Shown here: positions 25,654 to 34,203 of the stretch, piece after piece
Layout: every line of letters starts with the position of its first letter
Numbering within the stretch: position 1 is the stretch's first letter
From: Curtobacterium sp. MCSS17_008
GTDB taxonomy: Bacteria; Actinomycetota; Actinomycetes; Actinomycetales; Microbacteriaceae
Length of the DNA stretch: 64,000 nucleotides
NCBI RefSeq assembly: GCF_003234185.1
Contig: NZ_QKSM01000002.1
Coordinates: forward strand, 248,001-312,000
Reading direction: 5' to 3'
Notes under the pieces: model-generated
Database searches by the model: none
What the model saw: the letters and a program-made list of their open reading frames with translations, nothing else
What the model was told of the DNA's origin: nothing
Program-made: the position numbers and the translations under genes

Positions 25654-26445
25654 CTACAGCGCCCACAGGTCGTGCCAGGCGACGCCGAACCCCCGGATCA
25701 ACATGGACCGGAGCACGGGCAGCGAGAGTCCCACGACGGCGGAGGGTGCACCGTCGATCCGGGTGATGTACGCGGCTGCCCGACCGTCGATGGTGAACGC
25801 CCCCGCGACCTCGAGCGGCTCGCCCGTCGCCACGTACGCGTCGATCTCGTCCGCCGACACGTCGTCGGCGAAGGTGAGCACCGCGCTGTCGACCGCGACC
25901 ACCCGGTCGCCGGCGACGACCAGCTCGGACCCGCCGGGCGCGACGTGCCCCAGGTGGCCGGCGACGCCGAGCGGCCCGCCGCCCGACGCGTCCACCTGTC
26001 GGACGGGAGGCACGGCACCGGTCCGTTCCGCGCCTCCCGTCCGCGACGCCGTGGCGTCCCGTTCCGCGCGCCGGTCCACGACGCAGTGCCCGCTCCACAG
26101 CGTGCCGCCGCCGACGGCGAGCATCTGCCGCCAGCGTTCCTTCGCCACCTCCGGGTCGTGCGGCTTGCCGTACAGCACGCCGTCGACCTCGAAGGCGGAG
26201 TCGCCGCCGAACACGAAGCCGTCGACGGCGGAGCCCGCGATCCGCGCGTCGGCGACCGCATCCGCCTTGGCGACCGCGAGCAGGCCGACGAGCTCCGGAC
26301 CGGTCAGGTCGCGCCCGAGCGAGGTCGACGCCGCCGCCACCGCGGCGTCCTCGTCGACGCCCGGCGCGACGAGGACCGGCTCGATGCCGGTCTGGGCGAG
26401 GAGCGCGCGACGGGCGGGGGACGTACTCGCGAGGTACAGACGCAT
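25654..26445 (-). CDS. maf: Maf family nucleotide pyrophosphatase
   Basis: A 263-residue Maf/HAM1-related protein that hydrolyses non-canonical or modified nucleoside triphosphates. Family signatures are YLASTSPARRALLAQ at the N-terminus, PGVDED, LAVAKADAVA, GYG-like GGDSAFEVDGVLYGKP and EVAGAFTIDGRAAAYITRIDG. The protein is about 55 residues longer than typical Maf (190-210), because of an insertion at about residues 125-180 that is rich in Gly, Ala and Arg. It starts 14 bp from a divergent methyltransferase gene. No strong ribosome site is seen. Confidence 0.88.
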   Translation of the reverse strand: MRLYLASTSPARRALLAQTGIEPVLVAPGVDEDAAVAAASTSLGRDLTGPELVGLLAVAKADAVADARIAGSAVDGFVFGGDSAFEVDGVLYGKPHDPEVAKERWRQMLAVGGGTLWSGHCVVDRRAERDATASRTGGAERTGAVPPVRQVDASGGGPLGVAGHLGHVAPGGSELVVAGDRVVAVDSAVLTFADDVSADEIDAYVATGEPLEVAGAFTIDGRAAAYITRIDGAPSAVVGLSLPVLRSMLIRGFGVAWHDLWAL

Positions 26446-26459
26446 GGGAACATCGAACC

Positions 26460-27719
26460 ATGGGTGAATCCGTCGGAACGCTGCTCGAACTCGACGTCAC
26501 CGGGATCGCCCACGGCGGCATCTCGGTGGCACGGCACGAGGGGCGCGTGGTCTTCGTCTCGGACGCGGTGCCGGGGGAGCGCGTCGTCGCCCGCGTCACC
26601 GAGGACCGGAAGAAGTCGTTCTGGCGCGCGGACACGGTGTCCGTCGTCACGCCGAGCGAGCACCGCGTCGACCACGTCTGGCCCGAGGCCGCGCTCGACC
26701 GCGACCCCGCGCTGCGCGCCGGCGGTGCCGAGTTCGGGCACATCGCCCTGGCGCACCAGCGCACGCTGAAGCACGACGTCCTGGTCGACGCGTTCGCGCG
26801 CTTCGCCCGGACCGACCTGACCGAGGCCCTCGGACACGACGTCACCGTCGAGTCGGCGCCCGGCGACGACGACGCGGACGGCCTCGGCTGGCGCACCCGG
26901 GTCCGTCTGCACGTCGACGAGGACGGCACGCCCGGGCCCTTCGCCGCACGCTCGCACACCGTGGTCCCCGTGGCGTCGCTGCCGCTCGCGGCCCGGCGCG
27001 TGCAGGACGGCGCACCGCTCGACCGCGGCGCGATGCCGGGTGCGAGCGTCGTCGACGTCCTCGCGCCGAGCGGGGCGGAGGGCGCGCGGCTCGTGATCGA
27101 CACGCAGACGCCGACCGTGGTCACCGAGGTCGTCGGGGAGCGCTCGTTCGCGGTGGACGACACCGGCTTCTGGCAGGTCCACCGCGAGGCGCCCGCCGTG
27201 CTCACCGAGGCCGTGCAGGACCTGCTGGACCGCGACCGGCTCGACCCCGAGGGCCAGCACCTCGACCTCTACGGCGGTGTCGGGCTGCTGGCGGCGGCGC
27301 TCGGCGACGTCGTCGGTCCGAAGGCCCGCATCACGAGCGTCGAGAGCGCCGCGCGTGCCACCGAGCACGCCCAGGAGAACCTCGCCGAGTGGATCGGTGC
27401 CCGTGCGGAGACCGGTCGGGTCGACCGGTGGCTCGCGCGGACCGCCGCCGACGCGTCGCGTCCGGAGCTGCAGCGCTTCCGCGCCGGCACGGTCGTCCTC
27501 GACCCGCCGCGCTCCGGTGCGGGTCGTGAGGTGGTCGTGCAGATCGCCGGGCTCCAGCCGGCACAGGTCGTCTACGTCGCCTGCGACCCGGTCGCCCTGG
27601 CCCGGGACGTCGCCACCTTCGCCGACCTCGGCTACCGGCTCGAGGCGCTGCGGGCGTTCGACCTGTTCCCGCACACGCACCACCTGGAGGCCGTCGCACG
27701 CCTGGTGCCCGTCGCCTGA
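26460..27719 (+). CDS. TrmA/RlmD-like RNA methyltransferase with TRAM domain
   Basis: A 419-residue SAM-dependent uridine-C5 methyltransferase-like protein. An N-terminal TRAM domain (about 1-60) shows VTGIAHGGISVARHEGRVVFV. The SAM-binding motif is LDLYGGVGLLAAAL, the DPPR motif is VVLDPPRSGAGREV and the catalytic Cys lies in VYVACDPVALARD. The four cysteines that bind an iron-sulfur cluster in RlmD-type enzymes are absent: the corresponding region reads LRAGGAEFGHIAL. The target (tRNA or rRNA) is unknown. It is divergent from maf with only 14 bp between the two start codons. Confidence 0.9.
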   Translation: MGESVGTLLELDVTGIAHGGISVARHEGRVVFVSDAVPGERVVARVTEDRKKSFWRADTVSVVTPSEHRVDHVWPEAALDRDPALRAGGAEFGHIALAHQRTLKHDVLVDAFARFARTDLTEALGHDVTVESAPGDDDADGLGWRTRVRLHVDEDGTPGPFAARSHTVVPVASLPLAARRVQDGAPLDRGAMPGASVVDVLAPSGAEGARLVIDTQTPTVVTEVVGERSFAVDDTGFWQVHREAPAVLTEAVQDLLDRDRLDPEGQHLDLYGGVGLLAAALGDVVGPKARITSVESAARATEHAQENLAEWIGARAETGRVDRWLARTAADASRPELQRFRAGTVVLDPPRSGAGREVVVQIAGLQPAQVVYVACDPVALARDVATFADLGYRLEALRAFDLFPHTHHLEAVARLVPVA

Positions 27720-27784
27720 GCCCGGGGGCTCCAGTCGCAGTGTGACGCGGTGACCAGGAACTCCGTTGCGGGTCCGGACCTGGG

Positions 27785-27790
27785 TATCCT
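27785..27790 (+). promoter_or_regulatory. Candidate -10 (TATCCT) of the two-component operon
   Basis: TATCCT lies 58 nt upstream of the response regulator GTG. This unit therefore has a normal leader, unlike the leaderless genes around it. Confidence 0.4.
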
Positions 27791-27848
27791 TGGTCGGTGA
27801 TCGCTCCCGGCGACAGGGGCCGGGCGTGCATCGGAACGAGAGGCCACC

Positions 27849-28565
27849 GTGGCAGCAGACACGAACACCAGCACCGGAGCGACCGGCTTGGCCACCAGGC
27901 CCGTCCGCGTCGCGATCGTCGACGACCACGAGTCCGTGCGGCTCGGCATCCAGGCGGCGTGCCAGAACGAGGGGTTCGAGGTGGTGCTCACCGCTGCGAG
28001 CGTCCCCGAGTACGTGGCGCAGCTCGACGGTCGCGAGGTCGACGTCGTCGTTCTCGACCTGTCGCTCGGTGACGGCTCCACCGTGACCGCGAACGTGAAG
28101 GGTGTGCAGGGCACCGGTTCCGCGGTCCTCGTGCACTCCATCGCCGACCGGGTCGCCAGTGTCCGCGAGGCACTCGCCGCCGGCGCCGCCGGTGTCATCC
28201 CGAAGTCGTCGGCCACCAAGACGGTGATGGCCGCGGTCGCGACGGTCGCCCGCGGCGAGGTGCTCAACAACCTCGAGTGGGCGAGCGCCATCGACGCGGA
28301 CCGCGACTTCGCGAAGGCGCAGCTCGGACGCCGCGAGCGCGAGATCCTGCACCTCTACGCGTCGGGCCTGCCGCTCAAGCTCGCCGCGCAGCAGCTCGGC
28401 ATCGGGTACTCGACGGCGCGTGAGTACCTCGACCGGATCCGGGTGAAGTACGTCGAGGTCGGGCGGCCGGCTCCGACGAAGGTCGACCTGCTCCGCCGTG
28501 CGGTCGAGGACGGCATCCTCCCCGGGCTCGACTCGGGCATCGACCCCGACACCGACGGCCGCTGA
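27849..28565 (+). CDS. LuxR/NarL-family response regulator
   Basis: A 238-residue regulator. The receiver domain has the acidic pair D25-D26 (VAIVDDHESVRLG) and the phosphorylated D70 in VVVLDLSLGDG; the conserved Lys is in VIPKSS. The C-terminal helix-turn-helix has LGRREREILHLYASGLPLK and AAQQLGIGYSTAREYLDRI, which is NarL-like but with STAREYLDRI in the recognition helix. GTG 27849 follows GAGAGGCCACC. The kinase gene starts 5 nt after its stop. The signal is unknown. Confidence 0.92.
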   Translation: MAADTNTSTGATGLATRPVRVAIVDDHESVRLGIQAACQNEGFEVVLTAASVPEYVAQLDGREVDVVVLDLSLGDGSTVTANVKGVQGTGSAVLVHSIADRVASVREALAAGAAGVIPKSSATKTVMAAVATVARGEVLNNLEWASAIDADRDFAKAQLGRREREILHLYASGLPLKLAAQQLGIGYSTAREYLDRIRVKYVEVGRPAPTKVDLLRRAVEDGILPGLDSGIDPDTDGR

Positions 28566-28570
28566 CGCCG

Positions 28571-29872
28571 ATGGCCACCACGGCCGATCCGGCACGCTCC
28601 GCGGGTGCGCCGGTGCCGTCGTCCGCGGGCGTCGGCACCGGTGACGGCGGTCCGTCCGCCGGCGAACCCGCACCGTTCGGGATCGACCCGCTGCGTGGGG
28701 TGCGGCCGGCGATCACGCAGGCGTCGGTCGAACGGCTCTTCGCGATCCTCATCGCCGTGACGGCGATCGGGTTCGGTGCGCTGTACGCGCCGTCGGTCGT
28801 CCACCAACTGCCGTACCTGGACCCCCTGTGGGGCGCGGTGTCCGCAGTGGCCCTCGGCGCGTCGTTCCTCTTCGTCGGTGCGTCCGCGTTCGTGCAGCGT
28901 CTCGCGCAGGCCGCGCAGATCACCTGTGCCCTGCTGTTCCTCGTCGTGCTCGTGACGTGGCCGCTGACCGTCCGCGCCCCGATCCCGGGCGACCAGGCCC
29001 CGTGGCCGTGGTGGTTCTGCACCGTCGGGTCGACCGCGGCCGCGATGGGCTTCGCCCCGTGGCGGGCGACCGTGTACACGGCGCTCGTGCCGGCGGTCTA
29101 CGTGTCCGTGCGGCTGACCCCGCTCGGTGGCGACGCGGGCGTCAGCGCCGTGCTCCAGGGGGTCTTCACCGCGATCCTCAGCGGTGCGGTGCTCGTCATC
29201 GCGGTCCTCCTGCGTCGCGCCGCAGCGGCCGTCGACGCCGCGCAGGCCACCGCCGTCCGTCGCTACTCGCACGCCATCCGTGAGCACGCCACCGAGGTCG
29301 AACGCGTGCAGGTCGACGCGATCGTGCACGACAGCGTCCTCACCACCCTGCTCTCCGCGGCGAGGGCGGAGACACCGGAGGCCGAGGCGCTCGCAGCCCG
29401 GATGGCGCGGAACGCCATCGACCACCTCGAGGCCGCCGCTGCGGACCTGCCCGGTGAGGCGCCACCGGTGACGGTGCACGACCTGCGCGTCCGCATCGTC
29501 GACGCGCTCGGGGTGCTCGCCGCTTCCGTCCGTCTGCGGGACGCGCCCGTCGGCGGACTGCGGGTCCCGTCGACGGTCGCCGACGCGCTGGCCTCGGCGG
29601 CGCTGCAGGCCTGCGTCAACAGCGTGCAGCACGCGGGCGGCCCCGAGGTCGAGCGCTGGGTCCGGGTCGAGCAACGGGGGAGCGCGGTGCACGTCGAGGT
29701 CGGGGACGACGGCGCGGGCTTCGACCTCGCCGCCGTACCCGCGGCCCGGCTCGGGGTCCGTCGGTCGATCATCGAGCGCGTGCAGGCCGTCGGCGGCACC
29801 GCGGTGGTGGCGAGCAACCCGGGCGCGGGCACCCGGATCCGGCTCGAGTGGAGCGCGGGAGCGACCGCATGA
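28571..29872 (+). CDS. Sensor histidine kinase (HisKA_3-like)
   Basis: A 433-residue membrane kinase. The N-terminal 50 residues are Ala/Gly/Pro-rich, then about six hydrophobic segments lie between residues 55 and 220. The dimerisation helix holds the phosphoacceptor H253 in AIVHDSVLTTLL. The ATP-binding domain has the N-box ALQACVNSVQHAG and a G-box VEVGDDGAGFD, followed by RLGVRRSIIERVQAVGG. It is the partner of the upstream regulator. Its stop overlaps the next start by 4 nt. Confidence 0.9.
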   Translation: MATTADPARSAGAPVPSSAGVGTGDGGPSAGEPAPFGIDPLRGVRPAITQASVERLFAILIAVTAIGFGALYAPSVVHQLPYLDPLWGAVSAVALGASFLFVGASAFVQRLAQAAQITCALLFLVVLVTWPLTVRAPIPGDQAPWPWWFCTVGSTAAAMGFAPWRATVYTALVPAVYVSVRLTPLGGDAGVSAVLQGVFTAILSGAVLVIAVLLRRAAAAVDAAQATAVRRYSHAIREHATEVERVQVDAIVHDSVLTTLLSAARAETPEAEALAARMARNAIDHLEAAAADLPGEAPPVTVHDLRVRIVDALGVLAASVRLRDAPVGGLRVPSTVADALASAALQACVNSVQHAGGPEVERWVRVEQRGSAVHVEVGDDGAGFDLAAVPAARLGVRRSIIERVQAVGGTAVVASNPGAGTRIRLEWSAGATA

Positions 29873-30918
29873 GGGTCTCGCTGCCCGCCGGCATCGCCAT
29901 CGGTCTCGCCGCGCTGTTCTCGGTGTTCCACCTGGTGCTCGGCGTCGCGTCGTTCGCGTGGGTGCGTGACGTCGGCCCCGTGCTCGCGTGCATGGCCCTC
30001 TACGCCGCGGCCAGCACCGTCGCACTGGTCCTCCCGGGCCGGGTGCTCCCGGTCTGGGCCGCGTGCTTCTCCCTCGCCACCGCGCTCGTGATGCCGGTGA
30101 TCGCCGCGCCGGTGGTCGACCTCGGCCACAAGGACGACTCGACGACGTGGTGGGTCGCTGCGGTCGGCACGCTCATGGTGGTGCTCGTCGTCCGCGGTCG
30201 ACGGGCGTTCGCGTGGGTGGGCGTGGGGTTCCTGACGCTCTTCGTCGTCGCGTGGGCGGGACCGGGCGCGTTCGCCGGCCTCGGCGTCGCCGGGAGCGTG
30301 ACGTGGGTCGCCATCGCGACGGGGTTCGCCGTCGCGATGGACCGCGCGACCCGGGCGACGCGCGACTTCGTCCGCGCCGAGCAGGAGACCGCCGACTGGC
30401 AGGCAGCGCAGGACGCCCACGTGTTCGAGCGGCAGTTCCGGCTGAGCCAGACCACGCGCATGGCGCTGCCGATGCTGCAGCGGATCATCGAGCGGGGCGG
30501 GGAGCTGACCGACGACGAGCGTGCGGAGTGCCTGCACCTCGAGCAGGCCATCCGGGACGAGATCCGCGGCCGGTCCCTGCTGTCCGACGACGTCCGCGAC
30601 GAGGTCATGCGTCTCCGCCGTCGTGGCGCCACGGTCCAGCTGCACGACGACGGTGGTCTCGACGACCTCGAGGTGGACGACCTCCGTCGCGTGCACGCCC
30701 AGATCGCCGACGCGCTGCGTGGCGCACGCGATGCCGACAACGTGATCGTCCGGACCGTGTCCGAGGGATCGGACTCGGCCGTCACGATCGTCGGACTCCG
30801 GCTCGACACGGCGGCCAGCGAATCGGCGGCGCTCGGCGCCGGGCCGGAGGACGAGGACGGCGACGAGGACGACTCGGTCGTGCTCTGGCTCGAGATCCCG
30901 CGGCACGTCACCGCGTGA
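29869..30918 (+). CDS. Membrane protein with kinase-like degenerate C-terminal domain
   Basis: A 349-residue protein co-translated with the kinase (ATGA overlap at 29869). Residues 1-155 hold about five membrane segments, laid out like the sensor part of the preceding kinase. The cytoplasmic part has a helical segment ERQFRLSQTTRMALPMLQRI, then LTDDERAECLHLEQAIRDEI and LLSDDVRDEVMRLRRRG, which resembles the linker and start of an HATPase domain in actinobacterial sensors. The N- and G-boxes and an acceptor His are missing. It may be a pseudokinase modulating the pair; this is inference. Confidence 0.65.
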   Translation: MRVSLPAGIAIGLAALFSVFHLVLGVASFAWVRDVGPVLACMALYAAASTVALVLPGRVLPVWAACFSLATALVMPVIAAPVVDLGHKDDSTTWWVAAVGTLMVVLVVRGRRAFAWVGVGFLTLFVVAWAGPGAFAGLGVAGSVTWVAIATGFAVAMDRATRATRDFVRAEQETADWQAAQDAHVFERQFRLSQTTRMALPMLQRIIERGGELTDDERAECLHLEQAIRDEIRGRSLLSDDVRDEVMRLRRRGATVQLHDDGGLDDLEVDDLRRVHAQIADALRGARDADNVIVRTVSEGSDSAVTIVGLRLDTAASESAALGAGPEDEDGDEDDSVVLWLEIPRHVTA

Positions 30919-31001
30919 CGACGGCCGTCCACGGGCGGCGACCAGGACGGGCCGGGGTGACCAGGACGGACCGCGGCGGCCAGGACGGGCCCCGGAACGG
31001 G

Positions 31002-31033
31002 GAACGGGCCGGTCCCGAGGGACCGGCCCGTTC
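31002..31033 (+). terminator. Terminator of the two-component operon
   Basis: GAACGGGCCGGTCCC and GGGACCGGCCCGTTC form a perfect 15-bp inverted repeat with 2 nt between the arms. Confidence 0.7.
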
Positions 31034-31345
31034 ACGACCCGAGCCTGAGCGGCAACCCGAATGTCGCCCTGGCTCGCAGCTGGTCGACGGCGTCGTACCC
31101 TAGTCGGCCACCGACCAACGATGTTCTTCGTAGAAGGACACCGAACACGAACAACTATGCCCGCTGCGCACGGCCGTGTCAGTCATCATTATGGGGGACA
31201 GAACAGCCGCATCCGGAGCCACGTCCGCCGTCGTGTCCCCCGAGCGAGGGGAGACCGACCGGGAAGTGCACCCTGCAACGGCCGTCCGACCCCGTCCGTG
31301 CTCCCACCCGGAGGGGTACATCCGCGCCCGCTTCCCCCGCTCGTG
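31034..31345. other. Long intergenic stretch with a lower-GC patch; no gene identified
   Basis: Between the two-component terminator and the end of the carboxylase operon I see no convincing gene. A TACCCT -10-like hexamer (31096-31101) is followed by an AT-richer patch (about 31115-31200) with a small TTCTTC/GAAGGA fold. A short frame ATG 31191 to a TGA near 31344 encodes about 50 residues, and a minus-strand frame ending near 31100 encodes a peptide containing HSCSCSVSFYEEHRW. Neither has family support. A small RNA is possible. Confidence 0.3.
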
Positions 31346-31379
31346 ACGAGAGCCCCGCCGGGTTCGGCGGAGGTCTCGT
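31346..31379 (-). terminator. Terminator of the acyl-CoA carboxylase beta/epsilon operon
   Basis: An imperfect stem of about 15 bp (ACGAGAGCCCCGCCG against CGGCGGAGGTCTCGT, two mismatches) with a 4-nt loop begins 30 nt after the epsilon stop on the minus strand. Confidence 0.5.
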
Positions 31380-31408
31380 GGACGCGACGGCGCATGCGGC
31401 CGAGCGGG

Positions 31409-31666
31409 TCAGCGCAGCGACCGGCTCCAGGCACCCTCACCGCGGTCGAGGGGACGCCGGAGGCCTCGAGCCGAGGCGTCCCACCCGGCGCGCGGGGACA
31501 CCGACACCTCGGCGCGTCCGAGCGCTGCGGCCTCGTCCGCCTGCCGCTGGAGGACGGCGATGACGGCGGCGAGCTCCTCCGGGGACGGGTCGCCCGAGAC
31601 GACGCGGACGTCCGGGCCGACCGAGCCGGGCTCGTCGACGGGTACTGCGGCGGCGTGACGACCCAT
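31409..31666 (-). CDS. Acyl-CoA carboxylase epsilon subunit
   Basis: An 85-residue protein. The conserved core is VRVVSGDPSPEELAAVIAVL, followed by QADEAA, and the end has WDASARGLRRPLDRGEGAW, the pattern of AccE/PccE proteins (W-x4-R-x-LR). These subunits bind and activate alpha-beta acyl-CoA carboxylases in actinobacteria. ATG 31666 shares one base with the stop of the beta-subunit gene (TGATG), so translation is coupled. The gene is short and easily missed. Confidence 0.85.
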   Translation of the reverse strand: MGRHAAAVPVDEPGSVGPDVRVVSGDPSPEELAAVIAVLQRQADEAAALGRAEVSVSPRAGWDASARGLRRPLDRGEGAWSRSLR

Positions 31667-33261
31667 CAGAGCGGGATGTTCCCGTGCTTCTTGGGCGGCA
31701 GCGACGCGCGCTTGCCACGCAGCGCCCGCAGCGCCTTGATGACGGAGACGCGCGTCGCGTGCGGCTGGATGATGCCGTCGAGCTCCCCGCGTTCCGCCGC
31801 GAGGTACGGCGACGCGACGTTGTACGTGTACTCGTTCGCGAGCTTCGCCCGGACCGCGGCGACGTCCTCGCCGGACTCCTCGGCGCGCTTGATCTCGGCA
31901 CGGTAGAGGATGTTCACCGCGCCCTGGCCACCCATGACGGCGATCTCGGCGGTCGGCCACGCCAGGTTGATGTCGGCGCCGAGCTGCTTCGACCCCATCA
32001 CGATGTACGCGCCGCCGTACGCCTTGCGGGTGATGACGGTGACGAGGGGCACGGTGGCCTCGGCGTACGCGTAGAGGAGCTTGGCGCCGCGGCGGATCAC
32101 ACCGGTCCACTCCTGGTCGGTGCCGGGCAGGTAGCCGGGCACGTCGACGAGGGTCAGGATCGGGATGCCGAACGCGTCACAGAACCGCACGAAGCGCGCG
32201 GCCTTCTCGCCGGCGTCGATGTTCAGCGTGCCCGCCATCGCCTGCGGCTGGTTGGCGATGATGCCGACCGTCCGGCCCTCGACCCGACCGAAACCGACCA
32301 TGATGTTCGGCGCGAAGAGCGGCTGGACCTCGAGGAACTCGCCGTCGTCGACGATGTGCTCGACGATCGTCGTGACGTCGTACGGCTGGTTCGTCGAGTC
32401 CGGGATGACGGTGTCGAGGTCGTGGTCGGCGTCGGTCGTCTCGAGCTCGGGGACGACGTCGTACGCGGGAGCGTCGGACAGGTTGTTGTCCGGCAGGAAC
32501 CCGACGAGCGACCGGGCGTAGTCGAGCGCGTCGGTCTCGTCCTCGGCCAGGTAGTGCGCGACGCCGGAGACCGCGTTGTGCGTCTGGGCGCCGCCGAGCT
32601 CCTCGAACCCGACGTCCTCGCCGGTGACGGTCTTGATGACGTCGGGCCCGGTGACGAACATGTGGCTCGTCTTGTCGACCATGATCACGAAGTCGGTGAG
32701 GGCGGGGGAGTACACGGCACCGCCGGCCGCCGGACCCATCACGATCGAGATCTGCGGGATGACGCCGGACGCCTGGGTGTTCAGCCGGAAGATCTCGCCG
32801 TACTTGCCGAGGGCGACCACGCCCTCCTGGATGCGGGCGCCGCCGGAGTCGAGGATGCCGATGATCGGCACGCCCGTCTTCAGGGCGTGCTGCATGACCT
32901 TGACGATCTTCTCGCCGGCGACCTCGCCCAGGGACCCGCCGAAGACGGTGAAGTCCTGCGCGTAGACCGCGACGTTGCGGCCGTGGATCGTGCCGACGCC
33001 GGTGACGACGGCGTCGCCGTAGGGGCGCTTCGCGTCCATGCCGAAGGCGGTGGTGCGGTGGCGCACGAACTCGTCGAACTCGACGAAGGAGTTCTCGTCG
33101 AGGAGCTGCTCGATGCGCTCGCGTGCGGTGCCCTTGCCCTTCGCGTGCTGCTTCGCGATGGCGGCCTCGCCCGCGGCGGTCACGGCCTCGTGGTAGCGGT
33201 CGCGCAGGTCCGCGAGGCGACCGGCCGTCGTCGAGAGGTCGGGGGTGTCTCCTGTGGTCAC
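31666..33261 (-). CDS. Acyl-CoA carboxylase beta subunit (carboxyltransferase)
   Basis: A 531-residue carboxyltransferase of the AccD5/PccB type. Signatures are [19 protein letters not shown], the oxyanion-hole glycines [12 protein letters not shown] in the N-terminal half, and [14 protein letters not shown] and [15 protein letters not shown] in the C-terminal half. It transfers carboxyl from biotin to acetyl- or propionyl-CoA in complex with the biotinylated alpha subunit encoded at 23796-25574 and the epsilon subunit beside it. GTG 33261 is the start; a TAGGGT -10 lies 6 nt upstream, so the mRNA is probably leaderless. It is divergent from birA. Confidence 0.95.
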   Translation of the reverse strand: MTTGDTPDLSTTAGRLADLRDRYHEAVTAAGEAAIAKQHAKGKGTARERIEQLLDENSFVEFDEFVRHRTTAFGMDAKRPYGDAVVTGVGTIHGRNVAVYAQDFTVFGGSLGEVAGEKIVKVMQHALKTGVPIIGILDSGGARIQEGVVALGKYGEIFRLNTQASGVIPQISIVMGPAAGGAVYSPALTDFVIMVDKTSHMFVTGPDVIKTVTGEDVGFEELGGAQTHNAVSGVAHYLAEDETDALDYARSLVGFLPDNNLSDAPAYDVVPELETTDADHDLDTVIPDSTNQPYDVTTIVEHIVDDGEFLEVQPLFAPNIMVGFGRVEGRTVGIIANQPQAMAGTLNIDAGEKAARFVRFCDAFGIPILTLVDVPGYLPGTDQEWTGVIRRGAKLLYAYAEATVPLVTVITRKAYGGAYIVMGSKQLGADINLAWPTAEIAVMGGQGAVNILYRAEIKRAEESGEDVAAVRAKLANEYTYNVASPYLAAERGELDGIIQPHATRVSVIKALRALRGKRASLPPKKHGNIPL

Positions 33262-33267
33262 CCGCTC

Positions 33268-33273
33268 ACCCTA
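33268..33273 (-). promoter_or_regulatory. -10 hexamer TAGGGT of the carboxylase beta gene, leaderless type
   Basis: TAGGGT on the minus strand is followed by 6 nt (GAGCGG) and GTG 33261. It faces away from the birA -10 within the same 74-bp gap. Confidence 0.5.
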
Positions 33274-33322
33274 CCGGCGGCCACCACGCGGTCGGTTGGA
33301 GGACCCCCACGGTTCCTGCCCG

Positions 33323-33328
33323 TAGATT
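33323..33328 (+). promoter_or_regulatory. -10 hexamer TAGATT of birA, leaderless type
   Basis: TAGATT is followed by 7 nt and ATG 33336. Confidence 0.5.
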
Positions 33329-33335
33329 TGCGTGC

Positions 33336-34199
33336 ATGTCCACACCCGCGTCGCCGTCCCTCCCGCGCGCCCGTGCCGTCGCCGAGGCCGCCGGCGGGGT
33401 GTTCGAGGCCCCGGGCCGCACCGGATCGACGAACGCGGACCTGCTCGCCGTCGCGCCGGACCGTCCGCACGGCAGCGTCCTCGCGACCCTGGACCAGACC
33501 GCCGGGCGCGGCCGGCTCGACCGCACCTGGACGGCGCCGGCCGGTCAGGCGCTCGCGGCCAGTCTGCTCGTCCGGGCCGACCTCGACGACCGCGACCGCG
33601 GCTGGCTGCCGCTGGTCGCCGGGACCGCGATGCGCGACGCGGTGACCACGGTGCTGCCCGGCGCCCGGGACGGCGGCGACGCCTCCCGGCCGGTGGCCGC
33701 CGACGCGAGCGCGACCCGGACGTCCGAGCCGCGAGTCCTGGTGAAGTGGCCGAACGACGTCCTGGTGGACGGACGCAAGGTGTGCGGGATCCTCTGCCAG
33801 GTCGCCGCGGACGGGAGCGTCGTCGTCGGCGCCGGCGTCAACCTGACCATCCCGGCGGACGCGCTGCCGACCCCGACGTCCACGTCGCTGGCCGTGGCGG
33901 GTGCGCCCGGCGATGCCGTCGGGCTGGGCGACGCGGTGCTGTCCGCCTTCACGACGGCCGTCCTGGAGGCCGTGGGCGCCCTGGTCGACGGCGGTGCCGG
34001 TGCCGAGGCGGTCCGGTCCCACGTCCGTGCCGCGTGCGGCACGATCGGTCGCCGCGTGCGCCTGGAGCTGCCCGACGGCGGCGTCGAGGAGGTGGACGCG
34101 ACGGGGATCGACGACGACGGCCGGATCACGATCCGGGATCGGGACGGCCGCTCCAGGGGCGTCGCGGTGGGGGACCTCACCCACCTGCGGTATGCATGA
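33336..34199 (+). CDS. birA: Biotin--[acetyl-CoA carboxylase] ligase
   Basis: A 287-residue enzyme that attaches biotin to the carrier lysine of the carboxylase alpha subunit. The catalytic domain shows FEAPGRTGSTNADLL, the biotin/ATP loop DQTAGRGRLDRTW, VLVKWPNDVLVDGRKVCGIL and VVGAGVNLTIP. It has no N-terminal helix-turn-helix, so it is a group I ligase without repressor function. A small SH3-like C-terminal domain (about 235-287) is present. An insertion of about 25 residues rich in Ala, Gly and Asp occurs near residues 108-130. It is divergent from the carboxylase beta gene, which fits its role. Confidence 0.93.
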   Translation: MSTPASPSLPRARAVAEAAGGVFEAPGRTGSTNADLLAVAPDRPHGSVLATLDQTAGRGRLDRTWTAPAGQALAASLLVRADLDDRDRGWLPLVAGTAMRDAVTTVLPGARDGGDASRPVAADASATRTSEPRVLVKWPNDVLVDGRKVCGILCQVAADGSVVVGAGVNLTIPADALPTPTSTSLAVAGAPGDAVGLGDAVLSAFTTAVLEAVGALVDGGAGAEAVRSHVRAACGTIGRRVRLELPDGGVEEVDATGIDDDGRITIRDRDGRSRGVAVGDLTHLRYA

Positions 34200-34203
34200 C
34201 GGC

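Noticed and set aside
31191..31344. Small plus-strand frame of about 50 codons
   Set aside because: No ribosome site, no recognisable motif and Arg/Pro-rich end; kept only as part of the intergenic note.
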